Source: G963664115 sp965263045 (GTDB taxonomy: Bacteria > Acidobacteriota > Terriglobia > 20CM-2-55-15). From it: a stretch of DNA of 64,000 nt. Location: NCBI GenBank assembly GCA_965263045.1, contig CBDHGK010000041.1:2604001-2668000 (forward strand). The letters are read 5' to 3'. The translations under genes were made by a program, and so were the position numbers. Below, piece by piece: positions 36,316-44,865 of the stretch (position 1 is its first letter; each line of letters begins with the position of its first letter). The notes under the pieces are model-generated. The model worked only from the letters and a program-made list of their open reading frames with translations, ran no database searches and had not been told where the DNA came from.

Positions 36316-37404
36316 CTATCTTGCAAACCGGGCGTCGGCGATCGCGACGTTGGGCCGCACCTCCGTCAGTTGAGTCTCAATCTGCCCCGTCGTCCATGAC
36401 TTGATTGTATTGAATGGCATCTGAACGCCTGCGACTTCTCGGTAATCAGAATAGTCGATCTGGACTGGAACCACTCCCATCGTCGTTTGATTCCAATAGA
36501 CCACACGTTCGAGGAGGCCGGAATCACTGAAGTAGAAGTTGACCGGAAGCGCTCCATCGCGGGACCCCTGGACAACCGGGACATCGAGATCATCAATGAT
36601 CGTGATGCCAACCTTCCATTCGTCAAATGCTTCACGGATCATGCCCGGAAAAGCCAGCAGCGCCTCCAGTCGGGCGGCATCCAGATTTCCACCGCTCAAC
36701 TCCAGGACCGGGATCGGAAAATTATCGTTAGTAATCCAGCCTTCGGTTCCGTCAAAGACCTGAGTATTGCCACTCTTCACCAGGACGCTCCGACCCGGTT
36801 CTGCAACGATTTCCAGGGCGACATCCAGATGACCGGTCTCATAACCGTTGTAAGTCCCTGTCGCGACAAAACTAGTGACGTTCGAGAGCGCGTGGGTTCC
36901 GCCGATGGCCTCGAAGTAGGCGTCAAACAGTTCGTCGGCCGTAGGCGCAAGTCGGCTCGGAAAGAAATCCATTGCGTTGGGCCTTTCGGGAGGGACGCCG
37001 TACTGCAAAGCCAGCTCCGGTACGATCTCAGGTATGGCGGTCCCACGATGGCAGGTGAAGCAGGTCACGTATTGCAGGCCTCCGAAGTTATCCCTGTTGA
37101 TTGCGTTCACCATGTTGATCATGCCGCGCGCCGTGCGAAGCATCGGCGTGTCTTCTGCAAATGCATCCCAGTTATCGACGGCTGCAAGCGCATGGCAATC
37201 GACGCAGTCTTTACCCAGGGAAGCGGCAAACATCCCCATAATGTCCCAGAACTCGTCCGCGGGCATTCCCCTGAGAACGTCGATGCCGGGCCAGACGTCT
37301 TCCGCCATCTGCGGTGCAGTCTGTGCACCGGCGCTGCCGAACGGCAGCAAACAGATAGTCAACACCCAGGCGACAAGAATCGTTCGTCTGTTTCCTGATT
37401 TCAT
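36316..37404 (-). CDS. Exported diheme protein, reaction-centre cytochrome c-like
   Basis: A 362-residue periplasmic protein: signal peptide ending PFGSAGAQ, then about 100 residues with two heme sites, GKDCVDCHAL (CXXCH at about 67-71) and YVTCFTCHRG (about 115-119). The flanking MPADEFWDIMGMFAASLG resembles the photosynthetic reaction-centre cytochrome c subunit family (PF02276), which is common in non-photosynthetic Acidobacteriota. The C-terminal half (ATGTYNGYETGHLDVALEIV, GTEGWITNDN, YFSDSGLLERVVYWNQT) resembles outer-membrane lipoprotein-sorting beta domains. ATG 37404 has GAGGAC upstream. Probably moves electrons in the periplasm; partner unknown. Confidence 0.82.
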   Translation of the reverse strand: MKSGNRRTILVAWVLTICLLPFGSAGAQTAPQMAEDVWPGIDVLRGMPADEFWDIMGMFAASLGKDCVDCHALAAVDNWDAFAEDTPMLRTARGMINMVNAINRDNFGGLQYVTCFTCHRGTAIPEIVPELALQYGVPPERPNAMDFFPSRLAPTADELFDAYFEAIGGTHALSNVTSFVATGTYNGYETGHLDVALEIVAEPGRSVLVKSGNTQVFDGTEGWITNDNFPIPVLELSGGNLDAARLEALLAFPGMIREAFDEWKVGITIIDDLDVPVVQGSRDGALPVNFYFSDSGLLERVVYWNQTTMGVVPVQIDYSDYREVAGVQMPFNTIKSWTTGQIETQLTEVRPNVAIADARFAR

Positions 37405-37722
37405 GAGGTCGTTGTCCTCGCTTGAACCGCGCAAAGCCAGAGGAGCCAATCTGTTGGCTGAACAAGGCCTCCCGAATATCGGCCAGCCTCCCGTGTGCTC
37501 GCGCGAATTATCAATTAAAATTCCGATTTTCGTCGCAATTATACGCTCGCAACCAGTCACGGGCAATTGCATTCTCTCCCTGCAGTCACGGGCTGCATCC
37601 CGGTTTCGAAGTGGTGCTGAAGCGTTTCAGTCCACCCGGATATTGAACCGTTCCTTAGCAGCAACCTCAGCATTCGAACGCGCCCGACAGGGTTCAGGGG
37701 GCGAACTCTGATGCAGTCCAAA

Positions 37723-37812
37723 TCAGCCGCCCCTGGGACTGACGGGACTGGCGTTAATCGGCGCGCAGATTAACTCTCCCAGTCCCGAAAACAAACCATA
37801 ACAACCGAATCT
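37723..37812 (-). pseudogene. C-terminal remnant of the YGHSVGEWEGD family
   Basis: A minus-strand frame reading FGCYGLFSGLGELICAPINA and ending RGG then TGA (37723-37725). The 34560 protein ends FGWYGLFSGLGELLCAPQNS...NPRGG. So a third member of the family once stood here and only about 30 codons remain. Nothing recognisable continues upstream. Confidence 0.65.
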
Positions 37813-38390
37813 TAAAAGGCCGCAGTGACTGCCTGCTCAACGCAAGCTGTTGCTCCCGGATGCGGAAGCGGCAGCCGTCGTCGCTTTCATGGCAAAGGAG
37901 CGGCAATCGGGATAAAGCCAGGTTCCTCAACATCATGCCCAGTTAGACGTGGCGTTAAGGGCTTCGCGAGCGTAAGCTCCACCTTCGCTCGAGTCAACTT
38001 ATTCTTGTGTTGCTTCCGATTCGGGCACCGAACCTGCTTCGGCCAGGCATGATAGATCCAAGTCCCCGTTGAAATGGCCACGGCAACCTTGTTCGTCAGC
38101 CTCGGTGCGGCGACCTGGATTGAGACAGGCGTGAACCACCCTCCATCGAAGAATTTGAGAATTTGCGACCCGCGCCGTATGGACGCTCCTCTGGCAAGCG
38201 GCAAGGTGATACGCTGTCGTCTCGGTACCGGCGGTCTCGACGAATGGACGAAAGAACGCCGCACGTTTGAAGCGATGGGCGACCCCGGAGGATTCACTCC
38301 TGGTGCGGAGAGCGGCCCACGCCGACCGGGGCCGAGCGGATCGGGATCGAGTGAACGTCTGATGCCGCAACGTACCTGCTGGAGAACTGT
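37813..38390. other. Leader region of the transporter, no assigned gene
   Basis: 578 bp. A 106-codon plus-strand frame (38074-38394) overlaps the transporter start by 4 bp in ATGA style, but its sequence is low-complexity at the end and has no recognised family. Minus-strand frames here are equally unsupported. I call none of them. Confidence 0.35.
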
Positions 38391-39860
38391 ATGAAGCTGA
38401 TTGGGCTCTGGGCTGGCCCCGTGTTGTTTGCGCTGTCGGTCATGTCTCCACCCTTGGAGGGTGTGACGGAAGTGGGCATGCGGACCCTGGGAATCTTTCT
38501 CTGGACCGCCGCATGGTGGTTTACGGAAGCGATTCCGATACCGGCCACTTCGTTCTTCGCCCTGGCAATGCTGGTCCTCTGTGGAGTTCTTCCGGTCCAG
38601 TCAGCATTCAGTACCTGGTCCCACTGGATCGTCATTTTCCTCCTTGGAGCCTTCGTCATCGGCCACGCCGTGACGTTGCACGGTCTGGCGCGCCGTATTG
38701 CCTACCACATGGCAGGTTCCTCCCTGGTCGCCGGAAATCCCTGGCGACTCCTGATGGTTTTCGGAGTTGGAGCCGCGCTGATGAGCCCGGTGCTTTCCAA
38801 CGTAATTACAACGGTTGTGTTCCTTTCGATCGCACTCGGTCTGCTCAAGACGCTCGACCTGGAGCGCGGCACCCGATACCCGGAGGTGTTGCTTCTTTCG
38901 ATCGCCTGGGGCTCAACGATGGGAGGCATCGCGACGCCCGTCGGTGCACCGACGAACCTCATCGCCATTGGCGTGGCCAACTCACTGGGATATCGCATCG
39001 GTTTCCTCCAGTGGATGATGATCTGCGTACCCATGACCGTGATCGGACTGCTGGCGATGTTCTTCGTGATTCGTTATGTTCTGCGGCCGGAGAAGCCGGA
39101 ACGATGGCTGTCCCCATCCTTTCTGCAAGAAGAGCTGAAAAAGCTCGGCCCATGGAATCGAGGGGAAAAGCTTTCAGCAATCGTGTTCGTGACCGCGATG
39201 GTCCTATGGCTATTGCCGGATGTACTTCCGCTGTTCTTAGCTGGCGGGCGGCAACACCCGTGGAGCGCGTGGGTCACAATGCACCTGGATTGGTCCGTCA
39301 CGGCTCTGATCATGGCAACATCCCTGTTCGTTCTTCCGGTGGATTGGAAGAACCGCAAATTTGTGATGACGTGGGACGAAGCCGTCAAAGGCATTGAGTG
39401 GGGCACCCTGGCCCTGATTGCGGGGGCACTCGCTCTCGGGAACGCCCTCGCCCACAGAACGCTGGGTCTCGGAGAATTCCTGGAACAGGGTATTACCAGC
39501 TTCAGTGCCTCGGCCGGTTCACAACTCGTGTTCGTGTTTGGAATCGTAACGTTTACGGCGTTGATGACGAGCTTCGTCTCGAATATCGCGGCGGTAAGCA
39601 TGGTCGGCGCGTTGGTCCAGGGCATGGGCGCTTCCGCGGGCATCAATCCCATAGCGCTGCTGGTCGCCGTTGGAGTCGCTGCTTCGATGGCGTTTCCGCT
39701 GCCGGTCGGAACCCCCTACAACGCGATGGTGTTCGCCAGCGGCTATGTGCGAATGGGAACCATGGTGAAGGGTGGCGCCGCCATTACCGTCCTCGTTATC
39801 CCAGTCGTCTCCCTGGTCGTGTTCTACCTCGCATCGCAGCTTCTTCCCTGGCCACTCTAA
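38391..39860 (+). CDS. SLC13/DASS-type anion:sodium symporter
   Basis: A 489-residue inner-membrane transporter with about 11 hydrophobic segments. Family signatures: AWWFTEAIPIPATSFFALAM, LLGAFVIGHAV, SIAWGSTMGGIATPVGAPTN (first hairpin and substrate/Na loop), TSFVSNIAAVSMV (second SNT-like loop) and AFPLPVGTPYNAMVFASGYV near the C-terminus. Members take up dicarboxylates, sulfate or related anions with sodium. The substrate cannot be fixed from sequence alone, but the general pattern is closer to dicarboxylate carriers. GGAG precedes ATG 38391. Monocistronic as far as seen. Confidence 0.87.
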   Translation: MKLIGLWAGPVLFALSVMSPPLEGVTEVGMRTLGIFLWTAAWWFTEAIPIPATSFFALAMLVLCGVLPVQSAFSTWSHWIVIFLLGAFVIGHAVTLHGLARRIAYHMAGSSLVAGNPWRLLMVFGVGAALMSPVLSNVITTVVFLSIALGLLKTLDLERGTRYPEVLLLSIAWGSTMGGIATPVGAPTNLIAIGVANSLGYRIGFLQWMMICVPMTVIGLLAMFFVIRYVLRPEKPERWLSPSFLQEELKKLGPWNRGEKLSAIVFVTAMVLWLLPDVLPLFLAGGRQHPWSAWVTMHLDWSVTALIMATSLFVLPVDWKNRKFVMTWDEAVKGIEWGTLALIAGALALGNALAHRTLGLGEFLEQGITSFSASAGSQLVFVFGIVTFTALMTSFVSNIAAVSMVGALVQGMGASAGINPIALLVAVGVAASMAFPLPVGTPYNAMVFASGYVRMGTMVKGGAAITVLVIPVVSLVVFYLASQLLPWPL

Positions 39861-40255
39861 AGTCGGTAGCGAAAGGGTCATTGCGTTCATCTTACATCTC
39901 CCTTCCCTGCCCGTAAGCGTGGTCGATGACCGCGCAGATTCCCGGGTTTGTGGGCTCGCAGAGCGCACCAACAGAAAAAGCGAATGGTTCGTAAGGGATA
40001 GGGCCGAGCACCTGCCTTATTCCGGAGGTCTTTCCGACTGGAGCCACGCTAACAAAATGGGGCCAGAAACGTCTCTATTCGAAGTCTGATGGTCGTCGAA
40101 GCGGGCCATAGATCGAGTATTCTGAGATCACTGAAGTATCAGCAGAGCCGGGTGAACCCCATCCGGGTATATCCGGCACCGACGCATGGAGGTTATTTTA
40201 ATTGAAGCGCCCGCCTCTGGAAGTGTCTGCGGAAACGCGAGGAGTATCCCGTCAA
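39861..40255. other. Intergenic, nothing recognised
   Basis: 395 bp between two plus-strand genes, with no convincing frame. GCCGGGTGAACCCCATCCGGG (near 40148-40168) can form a weak hairpin upstream of the cyclophilin fusion. Confidence 0.35.
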
Positions 40256-42625
40256 ATGAACCATACCCGGCTCGCCGTGATACTGGTCACACTCTTGTCC
40301 GTGCAGACGGCACACGCCCAGACCGGCAATGACCGGACAACGGTCCACGTGGACACGGTACTCGGCAATTTCTCCATAGAGTTACTCGATGATATTACGC
40401 CGCTCACGGTGGCCAATTTCCTCAACTACGTGCGTGACGGCGACTATGACGGCACATTTTTCCATCGCGCGGTTCCAGGGTTTGTGCTGCAAGGGGGCGG
40501 CTTCAGTCTGGGATCCGACGGTATCCTCGCCGAAGTCCCGAGGCGACCTCCTGTAAATAACGAATTCCGTCTCACCAATATCCGTGGAACCGTGGCTATG
40601 GCGAAGCTCGGAGGAGACCCCAACAGCGCCACCAACCAGTGGTTCATCAACCTCGCCGACAACTCCGCGAATCTGGATGGCCAGAACGGCGGATTCACCG
40701 TGTTCGGAAACGTGATCGGTGGGGGAATGGACGTCGTCGACGCGATCATGGCTCAACCAATATCCAATCTGGGTGGAACTTTTACCGAAACTCCCACCAT
40801 CAACCTTTCTGGTGGGACGGTCTTGCGCGAACACCTGGTCAACATAAACAGCATCGCCGTCATCGAACCGACTCTGACGTCAACCAGTACGGCAACGCCC
40901 GCATCGGTGCCAACCGGGGCGTCCGTGTTGTTCACCGTGACCGTCACACCCGGCACGAACCCAGCAAGTACGGGAATCACCGTAACCGCCGACCTGACGG
41001 CTATTGGAAGGTCCGCCGCACAGACCCTGTTTGACGACGGTACCAACGGCGACGTCACAAGCGGCGACAACGTCTTTTCCTTCCTGGCCGCCGTCCCCTC
41101 GAATGCCACGTCAGGCGACCAGTCGATCAGTTTCAGCGTGAGCGATGCCATCTCCCGCACCGCTACGACCTCAGTCGCCCTGACAGTGTCGGCGGGTCAA
41201 ACGTTCGCCATCTCCGACCGGGGCGGCGTTTCACTTTCATCCGTTGGAGGGTTTGCAGAAACTGTCGCCGGGTATGGACGTGTCGAAGCCGCCGACGGTA
41301 TGACGACACCGACGGGCCTCGCCATATTCGGCTTCCGCAATCTGGACGGAACTCTTGTCTCCGAAGCCGGCGTGCCGGCCTCTCCAACCCTCCAGGAGGG
41401 TCGCATTTTTGCAGAGGTTGACGGCTCGGTGCGAACAGGCATTGCGATTGCCAATCCCAACAACGCCACCGTGACGATTTTTTTCGTCTTTACAGACGTC
41501 AACGGTATTGACTTTGGAAACAGCAGTTTCACACTGGGGCCTTTTGAGCAAACGGCGAGATTTCTTGATGAAGAACCGTTCAACGGCGGCTCAACCCTCC
41601 TGGGAACATTCACCTTCGTATCAAACCTTCCGGTCTCCGTCATCGCCCTCCGCGGCTTCACCAACCAGAGGTCGGAATTTCTGATGACGACGCTGCCTGT
41701 GGCACCGCTCACAGCCACTGCCGGCGACACTGTCTACTTCCCTCATTTTGCCGACGGAGACGGCTGGACCACTCAGGTTATTCTCGTCAACCCAACCAGT
41801 GCTCCGATCGACGGTCGAGTCCAGTTCTTCGAAACCGGTAACGACACGGCCGCAGCCCAACCCTGGAGTCTGACGCTTGCAGACGCACGGGTCGGATCGG
41901 TGTTCACCTACTCCATTCCAGCGCAAAGTTCGATCCGCCTCCGCACCGCCAATCCTGCGGGATCGACTGCCGTTGGCTCGGTACGTGTGGTCGCAGATCC
42001 CGGAAGCTCTGCGCCTTCCGGCGTGACTGTCTTTTCTTTTGAAAGGGATGGAATCACGGTCTCCGAAGCCGGGGTGCCGTCGTCTGCTTCAGGCGCCGCA
42101 TTCCGTGTTTACGTCGAGGCAAGCGGCGTATCGGGACAGCCGGGCTCGATACGGAGCGGCTTAGCCCTGACCAACACATCGGAAGCGACCACCGTGGTTT
42201 TCCTTGAACTGACCACTCTGGACGGCACTGCGACCGGGTTCGCCGATTCGATCACGATACCGGCATCAGGGCAGGTCGCCCGGTTTATCGACGAAATATT
42301 TCCGTCGCTTGCGACTCCCTTCTCTGGAATTCTGAGAATTACTTCCTCGGGAACGGATATGGCGGTCGTGGGTCTGCGTTTGACGACGAATGATCGCGAA
42401 GAATTCCTCATCACGACGACGCCCCCTTCAGACGAATCTGCGGCGACAACGTCCGCCGATCTGTTCTTCCCGCACTTTGTGGATTCCGGCGGATGGAGGA
42501 CACAGTTCATCCTCTTCAGCGGGTCTGCGGGCCAGATATCGGGTGGGTCGTTACGCTTTACGGCGCAAGATGGGGATGAATTGCTGCTTGGTCTGTCTTC
42601 GCCCCCTGCTCAGGCGCTTCCCTGA
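40256..42625 (+). CDS. Exported cyclophilin-type prolyl isomerase fused to surface beta domains
   Basis: A 789-residue secreted protein. Signal peptide 1-22 (ends HAQ). Cyclophilin domain about 27-195, with FFHRAVPGFVLQGGGF, GTVAMAKLGGDPNSATNQWF and GGFTVFGNVIGGGMDVVDAI, so the peptidyl-prolyl isomerase core appears whole. A choice-of-anchor-X-like beta domain follows at about 200-310 (LFDDGTNGDVTSGDNVFSF). Then come two long related modules (FAEVDGSVRTGIAIANPNNA / VYVEASGVSGQPGSIRSGLA; YFPHFADGDGWTTQVILVNP / FFPHFVDSGGWRTQFILFSG). ATG 40256 starts the signal; the TTG-led 18-codon extension is not used. Probably folds or displays extracellular proteins; the beta modules suggest surface attachment. 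Confidence 0.85.
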   Translation: MNHTRLAVILVTLLSVQTAHAQTGNDRTTVHVDTVLGNFSIELLDDITPLTVANFLNYVRDGDYDGTFFHRAVPGFVLQGGGFSLGSDGILAEVPRRPPVNNEFRLTNIRGTVAMAKLGGDPNSATNQWFINLADNSANLDGQNGGFTVFGNVIGGGMDVVDAIMAQPISNLGGTFTETPTINLSGGTVLREHLVNINSIAVIEPTLTSTSTATPASVPTGASVLFTVTVTPGTNPASTGITVTADLTAIGRSAAQTLFDDGTNGDVTSGDNVFSFLAAVPSNATSGDQSISFSVSDAISRTATTSVALTVSAGQTFAISDRGGVSLSSVGGFAETVAGYGRVEAADGMTTPTGLAIFGFRNLDGTLVSEAGVPASPTLQEGRIFAEVDGSVRTGIAIANPNNATVTIFFVFTDVNGIDFGNSSFTLGPFEQTARFLDEEPFNGGSTLLGTFTFVSNLPVSVIALRGFTNQRSEFLMTTLPVAPLTATAGDTVYFPHFADGDGWTTQVILVNPTSAPIDGRVQFFETGNDTAAAQPWSLTLADARVGSVFTYSIPAQSSIRLRTANPAGSTAVGSVRVVADPGSSAPSGVTVFSFERDGITVSEAGVPSSASGAAFRVYVEASGVSGQPGSIRSGLALTNTSEATTVVFLELTTLDGTATGFADSITIPASGQVARFIDEIFPSLATPFSGILRITSSGTDMAVVGLRLTTNDREEFLITTTPPSDESAATTSADLFFPHFVDSGGWRTQFILFSGSAGQISGGSLRFTAQDGDELLLGLSSPPAQALP

Positions 42626-42829
42626 AAGCGGCTTCGTTCGATAACCGTCCGGCGGCGGCTACCGAGTACATGACACATGTGACTCATTCTATGTGGTAAG
42701 GCGGGTTGCACGTGGACATGTTGCCCTCAAAGTTGCCCCCGTCAATTTCATTGTTCCTGTTCTCGGAAGGGACCTAAGAGTTCCCCCGCGCCGAGACCAG
42801 CTCAGACGCGGCTCACTCCATCTTACTAG

Positions 42830-43156
42830 TGGCCTGTAACAGAGACATCGCCAGTGGCGTTCGGGTGGAACGGGGCCGGATTCCAGGAGGCAACAGGTTG
42901 ACGACGCGACGTCGCGGGGACGAGGGAATTCTCTTACATTCCGAGGAGGAGCGACAACGAAGACGGCCCCGTTCCGCCCGAACCCTTCGGGCCGATGGGG
43001 GTTGCCGTCGATATCTTTGTCCGACATTATTATCCTGGGTCATGATGAAACAGCGGCGCCTGCGGCCTCGGTATCAAACCTCGGTGGCCCCTTCGCTTCG
43101 CGATCTCGCCTGGCAAGACCCATCGGCGCCACTAGCGATGTCTCTGTTACAGGCCA
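42830..43156. mobile_element. MITE-like element, family B, copy 2
   Basis: A 327-bp element with long inverted ends TGGCCTGTAACAGAGACATC / (complement) TGGCCTGTAACAGAGACATC, identical over 20 bases. It is flanked by CTAG (42826-42829) and CTAA (43157-43160). The interior shares ACAACGAAGACGGCCCCGTT and GCCTGCGGCCTCGGTATCAA with family A. The 42626-42829 stretch before it shows no gene. Confidence 0.78.
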
Positions 43157-43591
43157 CTAATATTCGGAAACTCCCTTCTGACGCGTCCTTAGCGTGGCAT
43201 CAAGCAAAGATTCCTCGCACCGGGTCGGGCCAGGACGAACGCGGTCCCAGCTTCAATCCCATGACGGATTCAGAATTGTTTTGAAAGGTAGCTCGTACGC
43301 AGTCTTTCGGAGGTTCCGGGCCTCAGCTCGGTCGACTGCTCTCGTCTTCAATGGGAGCCTGTCAACAATTTCACGTAGCTGCATTCGACGTAGAAAAAGT
43401 CGCGCAATGCGAACGACAAAGGCTCGATCGGTCGCTGGCAGCAGCGCATTTCCGAAATCGCCTGGTCCGAACGGCCCTGGAATCACCTGCATGAAAGTGG
43501 CCGCGCGCCTGCCTCGTCGTCCGGGAAGTCCTGCCCTTGAATCCCCGCGCACGGCCATAGGCCGGCACGCTGGCGTGAGACGTCGAAGTCG

Positions 43592-43745
43592 TCATTGGGC
43601 TCGACAATTACGAACCCGCTTCATCAATCCCAGGTCCTCGTGATTCAGGAAGTAGCAATGAATGACGAAGTCGCCAGTAAGGTCAGGACCCGTTGACGGA
43701 TCTTGACGTGGCCCGGCGGTAGCGTCTCGTCGTCCTTCTTCACCC
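43592..43745 (-). pseudogene. C-terminal remnant of a multicopper oxidase
   Basis: A minus-strand frame reads TGDFVIHCYFLNHEDLGLMK and stops at TGA 43592-43594. This is the last copper-binding block of multicopper oxidases (usually HCHFLNHEDLGMM), with one His replaced by Tyr. Just upstream, another frame gives PPGHVKIRQRV, the usual preceding segment, so a frameshift separates them. The rest of the gene is gone. The 43157-43591 stretch holds only unsupported frames. Confidence 0.6.
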
Positions 43746-43821
43746 TCGGCGTATCATTCTTTCTTCAGAAATCCAGACTTCACCGCTTGACTAATCACTG
43801 TACGTTTTATACAATCTTTAC

Positions 43822-44082
43822 ATTCAGTACAAAGTTCGCATTGACCGAGCGGCGACAAAGGACATCCGGAAACTGAACACAAAGATCCGGACACGGGTTC
43901 TTGAAGCGCTGGACAGGTTAGCGGCCGATCCGTTGAGAGACGGCGTCACGAAGTTGGAAGATTCGGACAACGTGTTTCGGTATCGCGTAGGTGCCTATCG
44001 CATTCTCTACACGATCAACGGTAAGGAGCTGATTGTTATGGTCATCCGGGTCCGGCATCGCAGCAAAGTTTACAAGGGCTAG
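43822..44082 (+). pseudogene. RelE/ParE-superfamily toxin gene lacking a standard start codon
   Basis: A frame of 84 sense codons from TAC 43828 to TAG 44080-44082 reads YKVRIDRAATKDIRKLNTKI, then RVLEALDRLAADPL, KLEDSDNVFRYRVGAYRILY and VIRVRHRSKVYKG. This is a complete RelE-type mRNA interferase fold, including the C-terminal Arg-Arg-Tyr region. No ATG, GTG or TTG precedes the fold. ATT 43822 or CTG 43798 would be the only starts, and no ribosome site is evident. It may be an inactivated toxin or one with a rare start. It lies 52 bp before the antitoxin gene, reversed from the usual order. Confidence 0.65.
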
Positions 44083-44134
44083 TGCTGTATGGTGCTGGCG
44101 CCCGGCGCGTCGTTAGCTGCTGAGGAGAACGACA

Positions 44135-44440
44135 ATGGCGACAACAACAGAAGCAACTAGGATTAGTACGTCCAAGGCACGCGCGAGCCTGTCCTTGGTA
44201 GTCGATTCAGTCAGAACTGAATATGAGCGGATCATTTTGACCCAGCATGGACGAGACGTTGCGGCGATTATCCCCATCGAAGATCTGGTCCTGCTGGAAG
44301 AACTGGAAGACCGCGCCGACCTGGTGGAAGTCCGTCGACGTATCAGGGAATCGACGGGCTCCATCACGCTCAATCAGTTGAAGCGGGAATTGGCAGCGGA
44401 TGCTAAGAAATCGAAACCGATCAAGGCGCGGGCGGGATAA
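44135..44440 (+). CDS. Phd/YefM-type antitoxin
   Basis: A 101-residue antitoxin: N-terminal DNA-binding part TRISTSKARASLSLVVDSVR, then RIILTQHGRDVAAIIPIEDL, and a charged C-terminal toxin-wrapping tail (RRRIRESTGSITLNQLKREL). GAGGAG lies 8 bases before ATG 44135. Together with the RelE-like frame upstream it forms a toxin-first module. The antitoxin is intact, as expected if it is needed against residual or other toxins, or if it now acts only as a regulator. Confidence 0.85.
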   Translation: MATTTEATRISTSKARASLSLVVDSVRTEYERIILTQHGRDVAAIIPIEDLVLLEELEDRADLVEVRRRIRESTGSITLNQLKRELAADAKKSKPIKARAG

Positions 44441-44450
44441 CCTTACGGTC

Positions 44451-44596
44451 AGCCGCCGGGAGCTCAGTGGGCAGAGTCAATCTCGGTCGACTTGTTGTGG
44501 ACGTTCGAGGATATTGTCGGACTGATCGACGTAAACGCGCCGAAGCCGGGACCGCGTGGGCCTTACAAAAAGCGGGCCAAACGGAATGCGCCATAG
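44451..44596 (+). pseudogene. Possible transposase C-terminal remnant
   Basis: The frame reads VDLLWTFEDIVGLIDVNAPK then PGPRGPYKKRAKRNAP and a TAG at 44594-44596. A C-terminal xWTxEDIVxLxD...PRGPYKKR pattern is typical of IS1-like transposases. Only about 45 codons are present. Low certainty. Confidence 0.35.
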
Positions 44597-44611
44597 TATG
44601 ATTTCCAGACG

Positions 44612-44758
44612 ATGCTTAGCCTGCTAGAGTTCATCGTGGACAGTCTTGCTTCTCTCTGGGGCGGCCCCCATCTAGAAAGGAATGAGAAGCGGGGCTCAGT
44701 ATGGATCTTAAGCGGCGGCGCCATCGTGATTGCAGTCGTCGTTCTTTCCCTGCGGTAA
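44612..44758 (+). CDS. Candidate 48-residue membrane peptide
   Basis: ATG 44612 to TAA 44756-44758: MLSLLEFIVDSLASLWGGPH, then a charged stretch (LERNEKRGS) and one hydrophobic helix VWILSGGAIVIAVVVLSL ending in R. A single transmembrane peptide with a charged N-terminal side is plausible, but the ribosome site is weak and there is no family, so it may be chance. The flanking sequence TTTCAAACTGAGACACTACCC (44776-44796) resembles an IS terminal repeat. Confidence 0.3.
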   Translation: MLSLLEFIVDSLASLWGGPHLERNEKRGSVWILSGGAIVIAVVVLSLR

Positions 44759-44812
44759 CTCTTCCCTGACTAATTTCAAACTGAGACACTACCCGCGCGC
44801 CGGCCTGCCCCC

Positions 44813-44865
44813 GCGCACGGGTTGACATAACGCCCATAGGGCGACACTGTCAGCGCTACACTAGT
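44813..44865 (+). repeat. Dispersed repeat DR1, copy A, left half
   Basis: GCGCACGGGTTGACATAACG then CCCATAGGGCGACACTGTCA then GCGCTACACTAGT. It continues after the IS at 46724. Matches copy B (50606-50658) with about six differences. Confidence 0.75.

Noticed and set aside
38074..38394. 106-codon frame overlapping the transporter start in ATGA fashion
   Set aside because: The overlap is suggestive, but the sequence has no family, has biased composition and has no ribosome site.
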